Below, in pieces: positions 9,338 to 16,092 of a DNA stretch of 64,000 bases. This DNA comes from an uncultured Subdoligranulum sp. (GTDB taxonomy: Bacteria; Bacillota; Clostridia; Oscillospirales; Ruminococcaceae). Both the position numbers and the translations under genes were made by a program. The stretch lies in NCBI RefSeq assembly GCF_963931595.1, contig NZ_OZ007030.1, forward strand, positions 2,534,481 to 2,598,480, read 5' to 3'. The number at the start of each line of letters is the position of its first letter. Positions within the stretch are counted from its first letter, which is position 1. Below the pieces are notes generated by a model. That model made no database searches. It saw nothing but the letters and a program-made list of their open reading frames with translations, and was not told the DNA's origin.

Positions 9338-10374
9338 GCCTTTGCGTGGACATCCAAAAGACGCTGGGCCGCTTCCGGCTGCAGGTGCAGTTTGACTCGG
9401 ACGCCGCCCTCACCGGGCTGCTGGGGGCTTCGGGATGCGGCAAAAGCCTGACGCTGCGCTGCATCGCCGGCGTGGAGCGCCCCGACCGGGGCCGCATCGT
9501 GCTGGACGACGAAGTCCTCTTCGATTCGGAAAAGGGTATCGACCTGCCGCCCCGGCAGCGCCGGGTGGGGCTGCTCTTCCAGCACTACGCCCTCTTCCCC
9601 ACCATGACGGTGGCGGAAAACATCCGCTGCGGCGCCAGGAATCGCGGCGGCCGCGGCGAACAGAACCGTATTGTCCGGGAAACGGTGGACCTTTTCCAGC
9701 TGGGGGGCCTCGAACACCGCCGCCCGGCCCAGCTTTCCGGCGGGCAGGCCCAGCGGGTGGCCCTGGCCCGGATGCTGGCCGCCGACCCCCGGCTGCTGTT
9801 GCTGGACGAGCCCTTCTCCGCCCTGGACGCCCCTCTGCGGGACAAACTCCAGCCCCGGCTGCGGGAACTGCTGCGCACCGTAGGGCGGCAGACCGTTCTG
9901 GTGACCCACAGCCGGGACGAAGCCTACCGCCTGTGCGAGACCCTCTGCATCCTGGACGGCGGGCGGGTGCTGCACACCGGCGCCACCAAGGCCGTCTTTG
10001 CCGACCCGGGCAGCGCGGCGGCGGCGCGGCTTACCGGCTGCAAGAATGTGGCCGACGCCCGGAAAATCGACGACCGAACGGTGGCGGTGCCCGCCTGGGG
10101 CATCACGCTGCGCACCGCCCGACCTGTGCCGGACACCCTGGCCGCCGTGGGGCTGCGGGCCCACGATTTTGCCCCCGGCTGTGGGGAAAACCGCTGGCCG
10201 GTGGTGTGGGCCGGGGCGATGGAGGAGCCCTTTGAGCAGTGCTATCTCTTCCGTTTTGCGGGGCAGGACCCCGCCGCCGAGCCCCTGTGGTGGCGGCTGC
10301 CCCGGGACCGGGTGCCCGCGGCGCTGCCCGAATCCCTGGGCATCGACCCACGGGCGGTTTTGCTGTTGGAATGA
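9334..10374 (+). CDS. modC: ModC, molybdate ABC transporter ATP-binding protein
   Basis: 346 aa, GTG start placed by an AAAGGAGG site and a 4-bp overlap with modB. Walker A is GASGCGKS, the signature is LSGGQAQRVALARML, Walker B is LLLLDEPF, and the switch His is in VTHSRDEAY. The C-terminal ~110 residues are TOBE-like but divergent, so direct molybdate sensing by that part is uncertain. Powers ModAB uptake for the cofactor genes upstream. Confidence 0.92.
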   Translation: MSLCVDIQKTLGRFRLQVQFDSDAALTGLLGASGCGKSLTLRCIAGVERPDRGRIVLDDEVLFDSEKGIDLPPRQRRVGLLFQHYALFPTMTVAENIRCGARNRGGRGEQNRIVRETVDLFQLGGLEHRRPAQLSGGQAQRVALARMLAADPRLLLLDEPFSALDAPLRDKLQPRLRELLRTVGRQTVLVTHSRDEAYRLCETLCILDGGRVLHTGATKAVFADPGSAAAARLTGCKNVADARKIDDRTVAVPAWGITLRTARPVPDTLAAVGLRAHDFAPGCGENRWPVVWAGAMEEPFEQCYLFRFAGQDPAAEPLWWRLPRDRVPAALPESLGIDPRAVLLLE

Positions 10375-10392
10375 CCCTGAAGGAGGACAACG

Positions 10393-11319
10393 ATGACGGT
10401 GACATTCTGGGAAGCGGCGGTGCAGGCCGTGACGGCGGGCCAGCGGGTCTGGCTCGTCACGGTGGCGGCGGTGCAGGGCTCCGCCCCCCAGCGGCCCGGC
10501 GCCATGATGGCGGTGGGTCCGGCTGGACGGCTGGCGGGCACCATCGGCGGCGGTGCGCTGGAATATGACTGTGTCCAGAAAGTGATACGGGGCGAGGCGC
10601 TGCCGGGGCTGCGGCATCTAACGCTTAACGAGAATGCCCCCCAGGGCGTGGGGATGGTCTGCGGCGGCAGCACCGACCTGTTGTTTACCCCCCTCGCCGA
10701 CCCCCGGCCTTTGCAGGCGACGCTGGAAAGGCTGCGGCAGCATGGCGACGGGCTTTTCTGCCTGCCGCTGGACGGCGGGGCGCCTTATCTGGCGGCTCCC
10801 GGTGCGGGCAGCCAATCCGGGCAGCTGGAACTGCCGCTGCTGGACCCCGGCCGGGTCTTTGTGATCGGCGGGGGCCATGTGGCCCGGGAGGTGGCACGGC
10901 TGCTGGAACAGCTGAACTACCGCTACCTGGTGGCGGACGACCGGCCGGACTACGCCGACCCGGCCTGTTTTCCCGCCGCCGAAGGGGTGGTCTGCACCGG
11001 GTTTGACGCCCTGGCCGCGGCGTTTCCCGGGGAAATGGCGCCGGGGGCCGGGGACGCCGTCTGCATCATGACCCGGGGCCACGCCGGGGACGGCGCCGCC
11101 GTGCGGTGGGCGCTGGGCACCGGTGCCGGGTACATCGGCCTGATGGGCAGCCGCCGCAAGCGGGAGAAGCTTTTTGCGGAGCTGGCCGCCGAAGGGTATG
11201 CCGACGCCCCCGGGCGCCTCGTCACCCCCATCGGCCTTGCCATCGGGGCGGTGACCCCCGCCGAGATCGCCGTCTCGGTCTGCGCCCAGCTCATCGGCTG
11301 GCGGCGGGGTGCCCTCTAA
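10393..11319 (+). CDS. XdhC/CoxI-family molybdenum enzyme maturation factor
   Basis: 308 aa. The N-terminal XdhC domain carries RPGAMMAV and GTIGGGALE; the C-terminal Rossmann domain has VIGGGHVAREVARLL and GLMGSRRKREK. XdhC proteins hold and modify (sulfurate) Moco before insertion into xanthine-dehydrogenase-like hydroxylases. As last gene of the cofactor run it implies such a hydroxylase elsewhere in the genome. AAGGAGG site; a terminator follows. Confidence 0.87.
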   Translation: MTVTFWEAAVQAVTAGQRVWLVTVAAVQGSAPQRPGAMMAVGPAGRLAGTIGGGALEYDCVQKVIRGEALPGLRHLTLNENAPQGVGMVCGGSTDLLFTPLADPRPLQATLERLRQHGDGLFCLPLDGGAPYLAAPGAGSQSGQLELPLLDPGRVFVIGGGHVAREVARLLEQLNYRYLVADDRPDYADPACFPAAEGVVCTGFDALAAAFPGEMAPGAGDAVCIMTRGHAGDGAAVRWALGTGAGYIGLMGSRRKREKLFAELAAEGYADAPGRLVTPIGLAIGAVTPAEIAVSVCAQLIGWRRGAL

Positions 11320-11330
11320 AACTGCAAACA

Positions 11331-11364
11331 AAAAGCGCTCCGGCTTTTGGTCGGGGCGCTTTGG
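11331..11364. terminator. Convergent terminator between xdhC-like and MATE genes
   Basis: Arms AAAGCGCTCCG (11332-11342) and CGGGGCGCTTT (11352-11362) form a stem with G-U pairing in a 48-bp gap between converging genes. The arms end in A/T runs, so it can serve both strands. Confidence 0.6.
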
Positions 11365-11366
11365 TG

Positions 11367-12392
11367 TTATTGGGGTTTTTCTGTCCTGGCCCGGGGGCGC
11401 CAGCGCAGGTAGGCGGCCAGCGAGAGCAGCACCGTGATGCCGTCGCCGATGGCGGGGATCCACAGGATGCCGTACATGCCCACCAGGGCGTTGAGCAGCA
11501 CCAGCATGGGGATGTTGAAGACCGCCCACCGCAGGATGGCCAGCACCATGGCCACCCGGCCGATGCCGAAGCCCTGGAACAGGTAGACCGTGAAGAAGCT
11601 TAAGAACATCAGCGGCGTGGCCAGGATGCGGATGCGCAGGAAGGTGGAGGCCAGGGCCACCGTCTCGGGGTCGGCGATGAAGGCCCGGACGATCCAGGGG
11701 GTGAACAGCTCGTACAGCGCGATGCTGACAGCGGCCACCACCAGGCCGGTGGCCAGGGAGAGGCGGATGAAGCCGTTCATCCGGCGGTGGTCCCCCGAGG
11801 CGCAGTTGTAGGCCACCAGCGGCACCATGCCCTGGCAGATGCCGATGCCGATGTTGAGGGGCAGACGCTCCACCTTGAGCGCGATGCCGATGGCGGCGAG
11901 GGCCGCATCGCTGTAGGCCACCATAAGTTTGTCCACCACCATGTAATCGAGGTCAAACAGCAGGCTGGTGGTGGCGGAGGGGATGCCCACCCCCAGCACA
12001 GCCACCAGGGTCTTGCGCCGGGGCAGGCCCGCCCGGGGGTCCGCCGTGAGCAGGTTGCGGCTGCGGATCTCCCACAATATGCCCAGGAAGTAGAGGAAGG
12101 AGACGCAGTTGGACACCAGCGTGGCCAGCCCTACGCCCAGCACCTGCTGGCCATCGGGCAGGATCCAGTACATGAACACCGGGTCCAGCACGATGTTGAG
12201 CACGGCGCCCAGCGTGACGCCGAAGCCCGCCTCCCGGGAATGGCCGATGCTGCGCACCAGGCTGGACATGACGTTGGAGAGAACCGTGGGCACCGCCCCC
12301 AGCACGATGATCTGGCTGACCGCGGCGGGAACGATCATCCTGCGCAGCGCCTGGGGCACCGGCATGGTGGCAAACAGTTCGTTTTTGTCCAT
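11367..12392 (-). CDS. MATE-family efflux transporter with internal deletion
   Basis: 341 aa; MATE transporters are usually about 440-460 aa with 12 helices. The N-terminus (MDKNELFATMPVPQALRRM) and everything from LGAVPTVLSNVMSSL onward are normal, but the first helix (VPAAVSQII, to about residue 29) runs straight into the segment that normally follows helix 4. About 100 residues are missing with the frame kept. It may be inactive or an assembly deletion. The full-length ancestor would export drugs or metabolites using Na+ or H+. It sits behind an attenuator-like leader. Confidence 0.8.
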   Translation of the reverse strand: MDKNELFATMPVPQALRRMIVPAAVSQIIVLGAVPTVLSNVMSSLVRSIGHSREAGFGVTLGAVLNIVLDPVFMYWILPDGQQVLGVGLATLVSNCVSFLYFLGILWEIRSRNLLTADPRAGLPRRKTLVAVLGVGIPSATTSLLFDLDYMVVDKLMVAYSDAALAAIGIALKVERLPLNIGIGICQGMVPLVAYNCASGDHRRMNGFIRLSLATGLVVAAVSIALYELFTPWIVRAFIADPETVALASTFLRIRILATPLMFLSFFTVYLFQGFGIGRVAMVLAILRWAVFNIPMLVLLNALVGMYGILWIPAIGDGITVLLSLAAYLRWRPRARTEKPQ

Positions 12393-12439
12393 GGTGTGTG
12401 TTGCATCCCTTCCTCTGTGGTATCCGCCCCGCGGGCGTC

Positions 12440-12514
12440 AAAAAAGCGCCGGAGCCATCCTTTTATACAGGACAGCCGGCGCAGCAGCAGCCGGCGGCCT
12501 GTTGCCGCCGGCTG
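12440..12514 (-). promoter_or_regulatory. MATE leader with tandem hairpins and intrinsic terminator (attenuator candidate)
   Basis: Between promoter and ATG the minus-strand RNA has an 11-bp hairpin (arms 12504-12514 and 12488-12498) and then a second (arms 12476-12482 and 12446-12452, CGCGGCC-type) followed directly by six Us (12440-12445). The second is a complete intrinsic terminator 48 bases before the MATE start. It could end the upstream XRE transcript, act as an attenuator, or both. Confidence 0.55.
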
Positions 12515-12534
12515 CATTGTCGGTTTACCATTTT

Positions 12535-12563
12535 AGTATACTGGCGGCCGGCCGGGAAGTCAA
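12535..12563 (-). promoter_or_regulatory. Promoter for the MATE gene
   Basis: TTGACT (12558-12563) and TATACT (12535-12540) on the minus strand are spaced exactly 17 bp. The -35 box overlaps the stop codon of the XRE regulator gene. Transcription would begin near 12528, giving a leader of about 135 bases. Confidence 0.7.
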
Positions 12564-12889
12564 GCCTTGCCGGCCTGCTCCACCAGCACCTCCACCACCG
12601 CGTAGATGCGCTCCCGCTCCGCCGCGGGCAGACGCCCCACCCGCTCGGCCAGCAGCGACTGCTTGACGGTGTAGCCGCTGTCCACCACGTCGGTGAGGAC
12701 CATGTCGGCGGAGATTTCCAGGGCGTTGAGGATGGCCACCAGCGTTTCCAGCGAGGGGGTCTTCTCCCCCCGCTCCACCATGCCCATATAGTTGGCGCTG
12801 ACCCCTGCCGCCGCGGCCAGGTCCTCCTGCCGCAGGTCCCGCTCCAGCCGGTAGCGGCGGATGTTGCGCCCGATGGATGTCCAGTCCAT
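12560..12889 (-). CDS. XRE-family HTH transcriptional regulator
   Basis: 109 aa. Residues ~5-65 form a Cro/CI-type helix-turn-helix (IGRNIRRYRLERDLRQEDLA, VSANYMGMVERG, KTPSLETLVAILNALEISADMVL). The short C-terminal helical segment has no recognised ligand domain. The start is chosen for its AAGGAGG site; an upstream extension runs into the promoter. Its promoter shares a palindrome with the divergent gene at 13009, so it probably represses both itself and that gene. Confidence 0.85.
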   Translation of the reverse strand: MDWTSIGRNIRRYRLERDLRQEDLAAAAGVSANYMGMVERGEKTPSLETLVAILNALEISADMVLTDVVDSGYTVKQSLLAERVGRLPAAERERIYAVVEVLVEQAGKA

Positions 12890-12919
12890 AGTGCTGCCTC
12901 CTTGTGTGATCGTTTCCTT

Positions 12920-12985
12920 ATTATACCAGCGGCGGGGGCGGCGCACAAGTGCGGACTTGTACACGCCGCCCCAAAAGGGTATAAT
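12920..12985. promoter_or_regulatory. Face-to-face divergent promoters sharing one operator palindrome
   Basis: Minus strand: TTGTGC (12943-12948), 17-bp spacer, TATAAT (12920-12925). Plus strand: TTGTAC (12957-12962), 17-bp spacer, TATAAT (12980-12985). The inverted repeat ACAAGT-N4-ACTTGT (12945-12960) contributes to both -35 hexamers. A dimer bound there would block both promoters; the XRE protein is the obvious candidate. Confidence 0.7.
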
Positions 12986-13008
12986 CGGGGAAAAGGAGGT
13001 TTTGCCTT

Positions 13009-13224
13009 ATGCTGCAGATCCGCAAATACCAGGAAGATCTCTATATTCTGGTGGACGCCCGGGCGCTGCTGGCGGGCACGCTGCCCCATACCTCCACCCC
13101 CGGCATGCCCTGCGACACCTACCAGGGACAGTGGACGGCCTTTTACTGCACCGAGGAAGACCTTCTCAACTCAAAGAGGGGAACAGGGACGCACGGCGGT
13201 GCCTGCACTCCCATAACGCCATAA
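13009..13224 (+). CDS. Small protein of unknown function
   Basis: 71 aa, good AAAAGGAGG site and a consensus divergent promoter, so it is probably expressed. The first ~54 residues (MLQIRKYQEDLYILVDARAL, TYQGQWTAFYCTEEDLL) look like a genuine protein. The last ~17 are encoded by a copy of a short dispersed repeat, so the original 3' end may be lost. No family recognised. The shared operator suggests it is the target of the XRE regulator. Confidence 0.55.
   Translation: MLQIRKYQEDLYILVDARALLAGTLPHTSTPGMPCDTYQGQWTAFYCTEEDLLNSKRGTGTHGGACTPITP
13170..13186 (+). repeat. Short dispersed repeat, copy 3
   Basis: CTCAAAGAGGGGAACAG, differing from copies 1 and 2 at two adjacent positions. It is followed by GGCGGTGCCTG, resembling the GGTTGGTGCCTG after copy 2. 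It lies within and near the 3' end of the 71-aa gene. Confidence 0.5.
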
Positions 13225-13230
13225 CGCAAC

Positions 13231-13263
13231 GAACCGGACCCTCTCGGGTCCGGTTCTCTTTTT
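13231..13263 (+). terminator. Intrinsic terminator after the 71-aa gene
   Basis: GAACCGGACCC (13231-13241), a four-base loop and GGGTCCGGTTC (13246-13256) form a perfect 11-bp stem followed by TCTTTTT. It ends plus-strand transcription and touches the trxB stop. Confidence 0.85.
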
Positions 13264-14188
13264 ACTGCTGTCCCGCCAGGTATTCCTCGGCCATCTGGAC
13301 GGCCACCGCGCCGTCCGCCACCGCCGTGACCACCTGGCGCATGGGTTTGGTGCGCAGGTCCCCCGCGGCGAAGACGCCGGGCAGGCTGGTGCGGGTGGTC
13401 TCGTCGGCCAGGATATAGCCCCCGGGGTCGAGGGCCAGCTGACCCTGCACCAGCTCGGTGGCGGGCTGCCGCCCGATGCTCACAAAGACGGCGTCGCAGG
13501 GCAGTTCGGTCACCGCCCCGGTGGCGGTATCCCGCAGCTGCACGCCGGTGACGGTGTCACCGTGGCGGATGGCCGTCACCGTGCTGTTCCAGTGGAACTG
13601 CACGTTCTCCGCCTTTTCCAGCGGCTCGTGGTAGATTTTCGTCGCCCGCAGGGTGTCCCGTCGGTGGACAAGATGCACCTTTTCGGCGATGCGGCTGAGC
13701 AGCAGCGCGTCGGCCGCCGCCGTGTTGCCGCCGCCCACCACGACCACCGTCTTGCCTTTATAGAACATGCCGTCGCAGGCCGCGCAGTAGGCCACGCCCC
13801 GCCCGATGAGCTCTGCCTCCTCGGGCAGGCCCAGCGTCCGGGGGTTGGCGCCCATGGCCAGCACCACGGTGCGGGCCGTGAAAACGCCCTCGCTGGTGGT
13901 CAGCGTCTTGGTGCTGCCCGCCAGCTCCATTTTTGTCACCTCGGCGTAGACCGTTTTGGCGCCGAACCGCTCCGCCTGGGCCTGCATGGTCTGGGCCAGC
14001 GTGAAGCCCTCCACCCCCTCGGGGTAGCCGGGATAGTTGTCTATGGTCTCGGTGAGGGCCATCTGGCCCCCTGCCGACAGTTTTTCCAGTACCAGGGTGT
14101 CCAGCCCGGCCCGCACGGCGTAGAGTGCCGCCGTGTAGCCCGCCGGGCCGCCGCCCACCACGATCATATCATACAGACGCTGGGTCAT
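13262..14188 (-). CDS. trxB: Thioredoxin-disulfide reductase
   Basis: 308 aa, normal length. FAD-binding VVGGGPAGYTAALYA near the N-terminus, redox motif CAACD (about residue 136), NADPH-binding VVVGGGNTAAADALLL and the C-terminal FAD motif GVFAAGDLR. Reduces thioredoxin with NADPH in the cytosol. AAGGAGG site before the ATG and a TATACT -10 box at 14229-14234. Whether it supports the selenium cluster is not shown. Confidence 0.95.
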   Translation of the reverse strand: MTQRLYDMIVVGGGPAGYTAALYAVRAGLDTLVLEKLSAGGQMALTETIDNYPGYPEGVEGFTLAQTMQAQAERFGAKTVYAEVTKMELAGSTKTLTTSEGVFTARTVVLAMGANPRTLGLPEEAELIGRGVAYCAACDGMFYKGKTVVVVGGGNTAAADALLLSRIAEKVHLVHRRDTLRATKIYHEPLEKAENVQFHWNSTVTAIRHGDTVTGVQLRDTATGAVTELPCDAVFVSIGRQPATELVQGQLALDPGGYILADETTRTSLPGVFAAGDLRTKPMRQVVTAVADGAVAVQMAEEYLAGQQ

Positions 14189-14270
14189 TGCTGTGTCCTC
14201 CTTCGGGGTGTTCCTTTGCTATGGTCCCAGTATACCCCGGCCGGGGCGGAAACTTCCGTGATGAGGTCAC

Positions 14271-14301
14271 AAAAAGCCCCCGCGCCACAAGGCGCGGGGG
14301 C
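14271..14301 (-). terminator. Intrinsic terminator after the 27-aa peptide gene
   Basis: Perfect 11-bp GC stem (arms 14276-14286 and 14291-14301, loop of four) followed on the minus strand by TTTTT. It separates the small peptide gene from trxB. Confidence 0.8.
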
Positions 14302-14314
14302 GGCAGCGCAGGCT

Positions 14315-14398
14315 TCAGCGGCGGGGCCGGGTGGTGACAGCCAGCGCCAGCGTGACCGCCAGCACGGCGGCGGCCAGTATGGTGGACAGAATCGCCAT
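14315..14398 (-). CDS. 27-aa hydrophobic peptide
   Basis: A short reading frame: MAILSTILAAAVLAVTLALA, then VTTRPRR and stop. One hydrophobic helix is followed by a positively charged tail, so it would sit in the membrane with its C-terminus inside. It has an AAAGGAG site 10 bases before the ATG and its own strong terminator, which argues for a real transcript. No named family recognised; small toxins, holin-like peptides and transporter accessory peptides look similar. Confidence 0.5.
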   Translation of the reverse strand: MAILSTILAAAVLAVTLALAVTTRPRR

Positions 14399-14507
14399 GG
14401 CGGAACCACTCCTTTCCCCGTTGTTTTCTTCATTGTACCGCGCCGGGAAGGGGCGCTGCCACCACGGGGCGGTAAAACCCCCGTGAAATTTGGGTAAAAC
14501 GGCACAG

Positions 14508-14540
14508 AAAAAGCCGGACGGTCTTGTGAACCGTCCGGCC
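14508..14540 (-). terminator. Terminator of the GH32/ABC sugar operon
   Basis: GCCGGACGGT (14513-14522) and ACCGTCCGGC (14530-14539) form a 10-bp stem; the minus strand continues with TTTTTCTG. It lies 17 bp after the GH32 stop. Confidence 0.8.
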
Positions 14541-14556
14541 CTTTCCTTATATACAG

Positions 14557-16026
14557 TTACAGTGCCAGGTCGTAGAGGCGCAGGTCCATCCGGGCCTTGC
14601 CCCGGGCAAAGAAGGTGATGCCGTCGTCCTCCGGCGCCGCGTTGTAGAGCGTCATGCTGGCCACCTGCTGCCCGTCCTGGAGGAAGAACTCCGCCGAGTA
14701 GCGGTCCAGCACCATCCGCAGCCGCAGCGTGTCGGCCACCGGAGCCAGCAGCGGGGTCTCCCGCAGTTCCAGCGCGTCCCGGTAGCCCCCCGCATGGCGG
14801 CGGTCCAGCCGCAGCAGCCCGTCGTCCAGGTCCAGCCGCAGTTCCGCCCAGCGGCCCTGGCCGCAGGCAAACCGCACGCCGAACCGCCGGGCCTCGGTCA
14901 CATCCACCGTCAGCTCGCAGTCCAGCACCCGGCCGGCCACGCCCTCCAGCGCCACCGGCTGGCCGTCCACCTCCACGCCCCGGTGTTCGGTGCGCAGCCG
15001 CCGCACGGCGTCCAGCTCCCGCACCGGCCGCTGGCAGAGGGTATCCCCCTGCCAGAACAGTTCCCGGGGCAGGCTCATCTGGCCGTACCAGGGGGCGTCC
15101 TCCGGCGGGTAGCAGTGGTCCCAGTTCTGCATCCAGCCGATGAGCACCCGCCGCCCGTCGGGGGTCTGCATGGTCTGGGGCGCGTAGAAGTCCAGGCCGC
15201 TGTCCAGCGGCTGGTCGGCCTGGCGCTGGAAGGGCAGCCCGGGGCCGCCCCACCGGCCGATGATCGCCGCCGTGTCGTTGCCGCAGTGGTAGCGGTCGTC
15301 GGCGGCCTGGTGGACAAACTGGGGAGAGATGACCAGCACCGTTTTGCCCTCCAGCGTGAAGAGGCCGGGGCACTCCCACATGCTGCCCAGGCTGCCGTCA
15401 TTCTCGGCCATCACCTGGACGAACTCCCACTTGGCCTTGGGGTCGTCGGGGCGGGCGTTGCGGTAGAGCAGCAGCCGCCCGTGGCCGTTGAAGCCCCGGC
15501 CGCCCAGCAGCATGTAGAGCATGCCGTCCTGTTTGAACAGGAAGGGGTCCCGGAAATCCTTCCGGGAGGCACCGGCGGGCTGTTCGTCGCAGGAGATCAC
15601 CGGGGCGTCGGCCTTGTGGTAGTCCACCCCGTCCCCGATGGCCAGACACTGCTGCTGGATCTCCTTTTTGCCGCCCTCCGGCATGACGCCGGTGTAGAGC
15701 AGCAGCTGGCGGCCCTGCCATTCGATGGCCCCGCCCGAGAAGCAGCCGTTGGCGTCGAAGGGGGCGTCGGGGGCCATGGCGCAGGGACGGTCCTGCCAGT
15801 GCAGGAAGTCGGTGGTCACGGTGTGGCCCCAGTGCATGGGTCCCCAGACGGTATCGTAGGGGTAGTACTGGTAAAACAGATGATACTGGCCGCCGAAGCA
15901 GGACCAGCCGTTGGGGTCGTTGCACCAGCCCACCGGCGGGGCAGCGTGGAAAAGAGGGCGGTATTCGGCGGGGGTGCGGTGCTGCGCCTCATAGGTGCGG
16001 GCGCGGGACAGGGTGTTGTGTTCCAT
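14557..16026 (-). CDS. Glycoside hydrolase family 32 (sucrose/fructan hydrolase)
   Basis: 489 aa, no signal peptide. GH32 catalytic triad: D37 in WCNDPNG (nucleophile), RDP at 159-161 (transition-state stabiliser), E218 in WECP (acid/base). N-terminal five-bladed propeller, C-terminal beta-sandwich. It would hydrolyse beta-fructosides imported by the ABC transporter upstream, in whose operon it is the last gene. Substrate (sucrose, kestose or short fructans) is not decidable by eye. Confidence 0.9.
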   Translation of the reverse strand: MEHNTLSRARTYEAQHRTPAEYRPLFHAAPPVGWCNDPNGWSCFGGQYHLFYQYYPYDTVWGPMHWGHTVTTDFLHWQDRPCAMAPDAPFDANGCFSGGAIEWQGRQLLLYTGVMPEGGKKEIQQQCLAIGDGVDYHKADAPVISCDEQPAGASRKDFRDPFLFKQDGMLYMLLGGRGFNGHGRLLLYRNARPDDPKAKWEFVQVMAENDGSLGSMWECPGLFTLEGKTVLVISPQFVHQAADDRYHCGNDTAAIIGRWGGPGLPFQRQADQPLDSGLDFYAPQTMQTPDGRRVLIGWMQNWDHCYPPEDAPWYGQMSLPRELFWQGDTLCQRPVRELDAVRRLRTEHRGVEVDGQPVALEGVAGRVLDCELTVDVTEARRFGVRFACGQGRWAELRLDLDDGLLRLDRRHAGGYRDALELRETPLLAPVADTLRLRMVLDRYSAEFFLQDGQQVASMTLYNAAPEDDGITFFARGKARMDLRLYDLAL

Positions 16027-16092
16027 CGTTCATTTCTCCGTAGCAAAAGGCGCCCGTCGGGCCAAAAGGCACGGCAGTCCGCCATTTTTTGT

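Noticed and set aside
12335..12517. A 60-codon minus-strand frame in the MATE leader
   Set aside because: It runs through both hairpins and into the MATE start in another frame, without a ribosome site or recognisable features.
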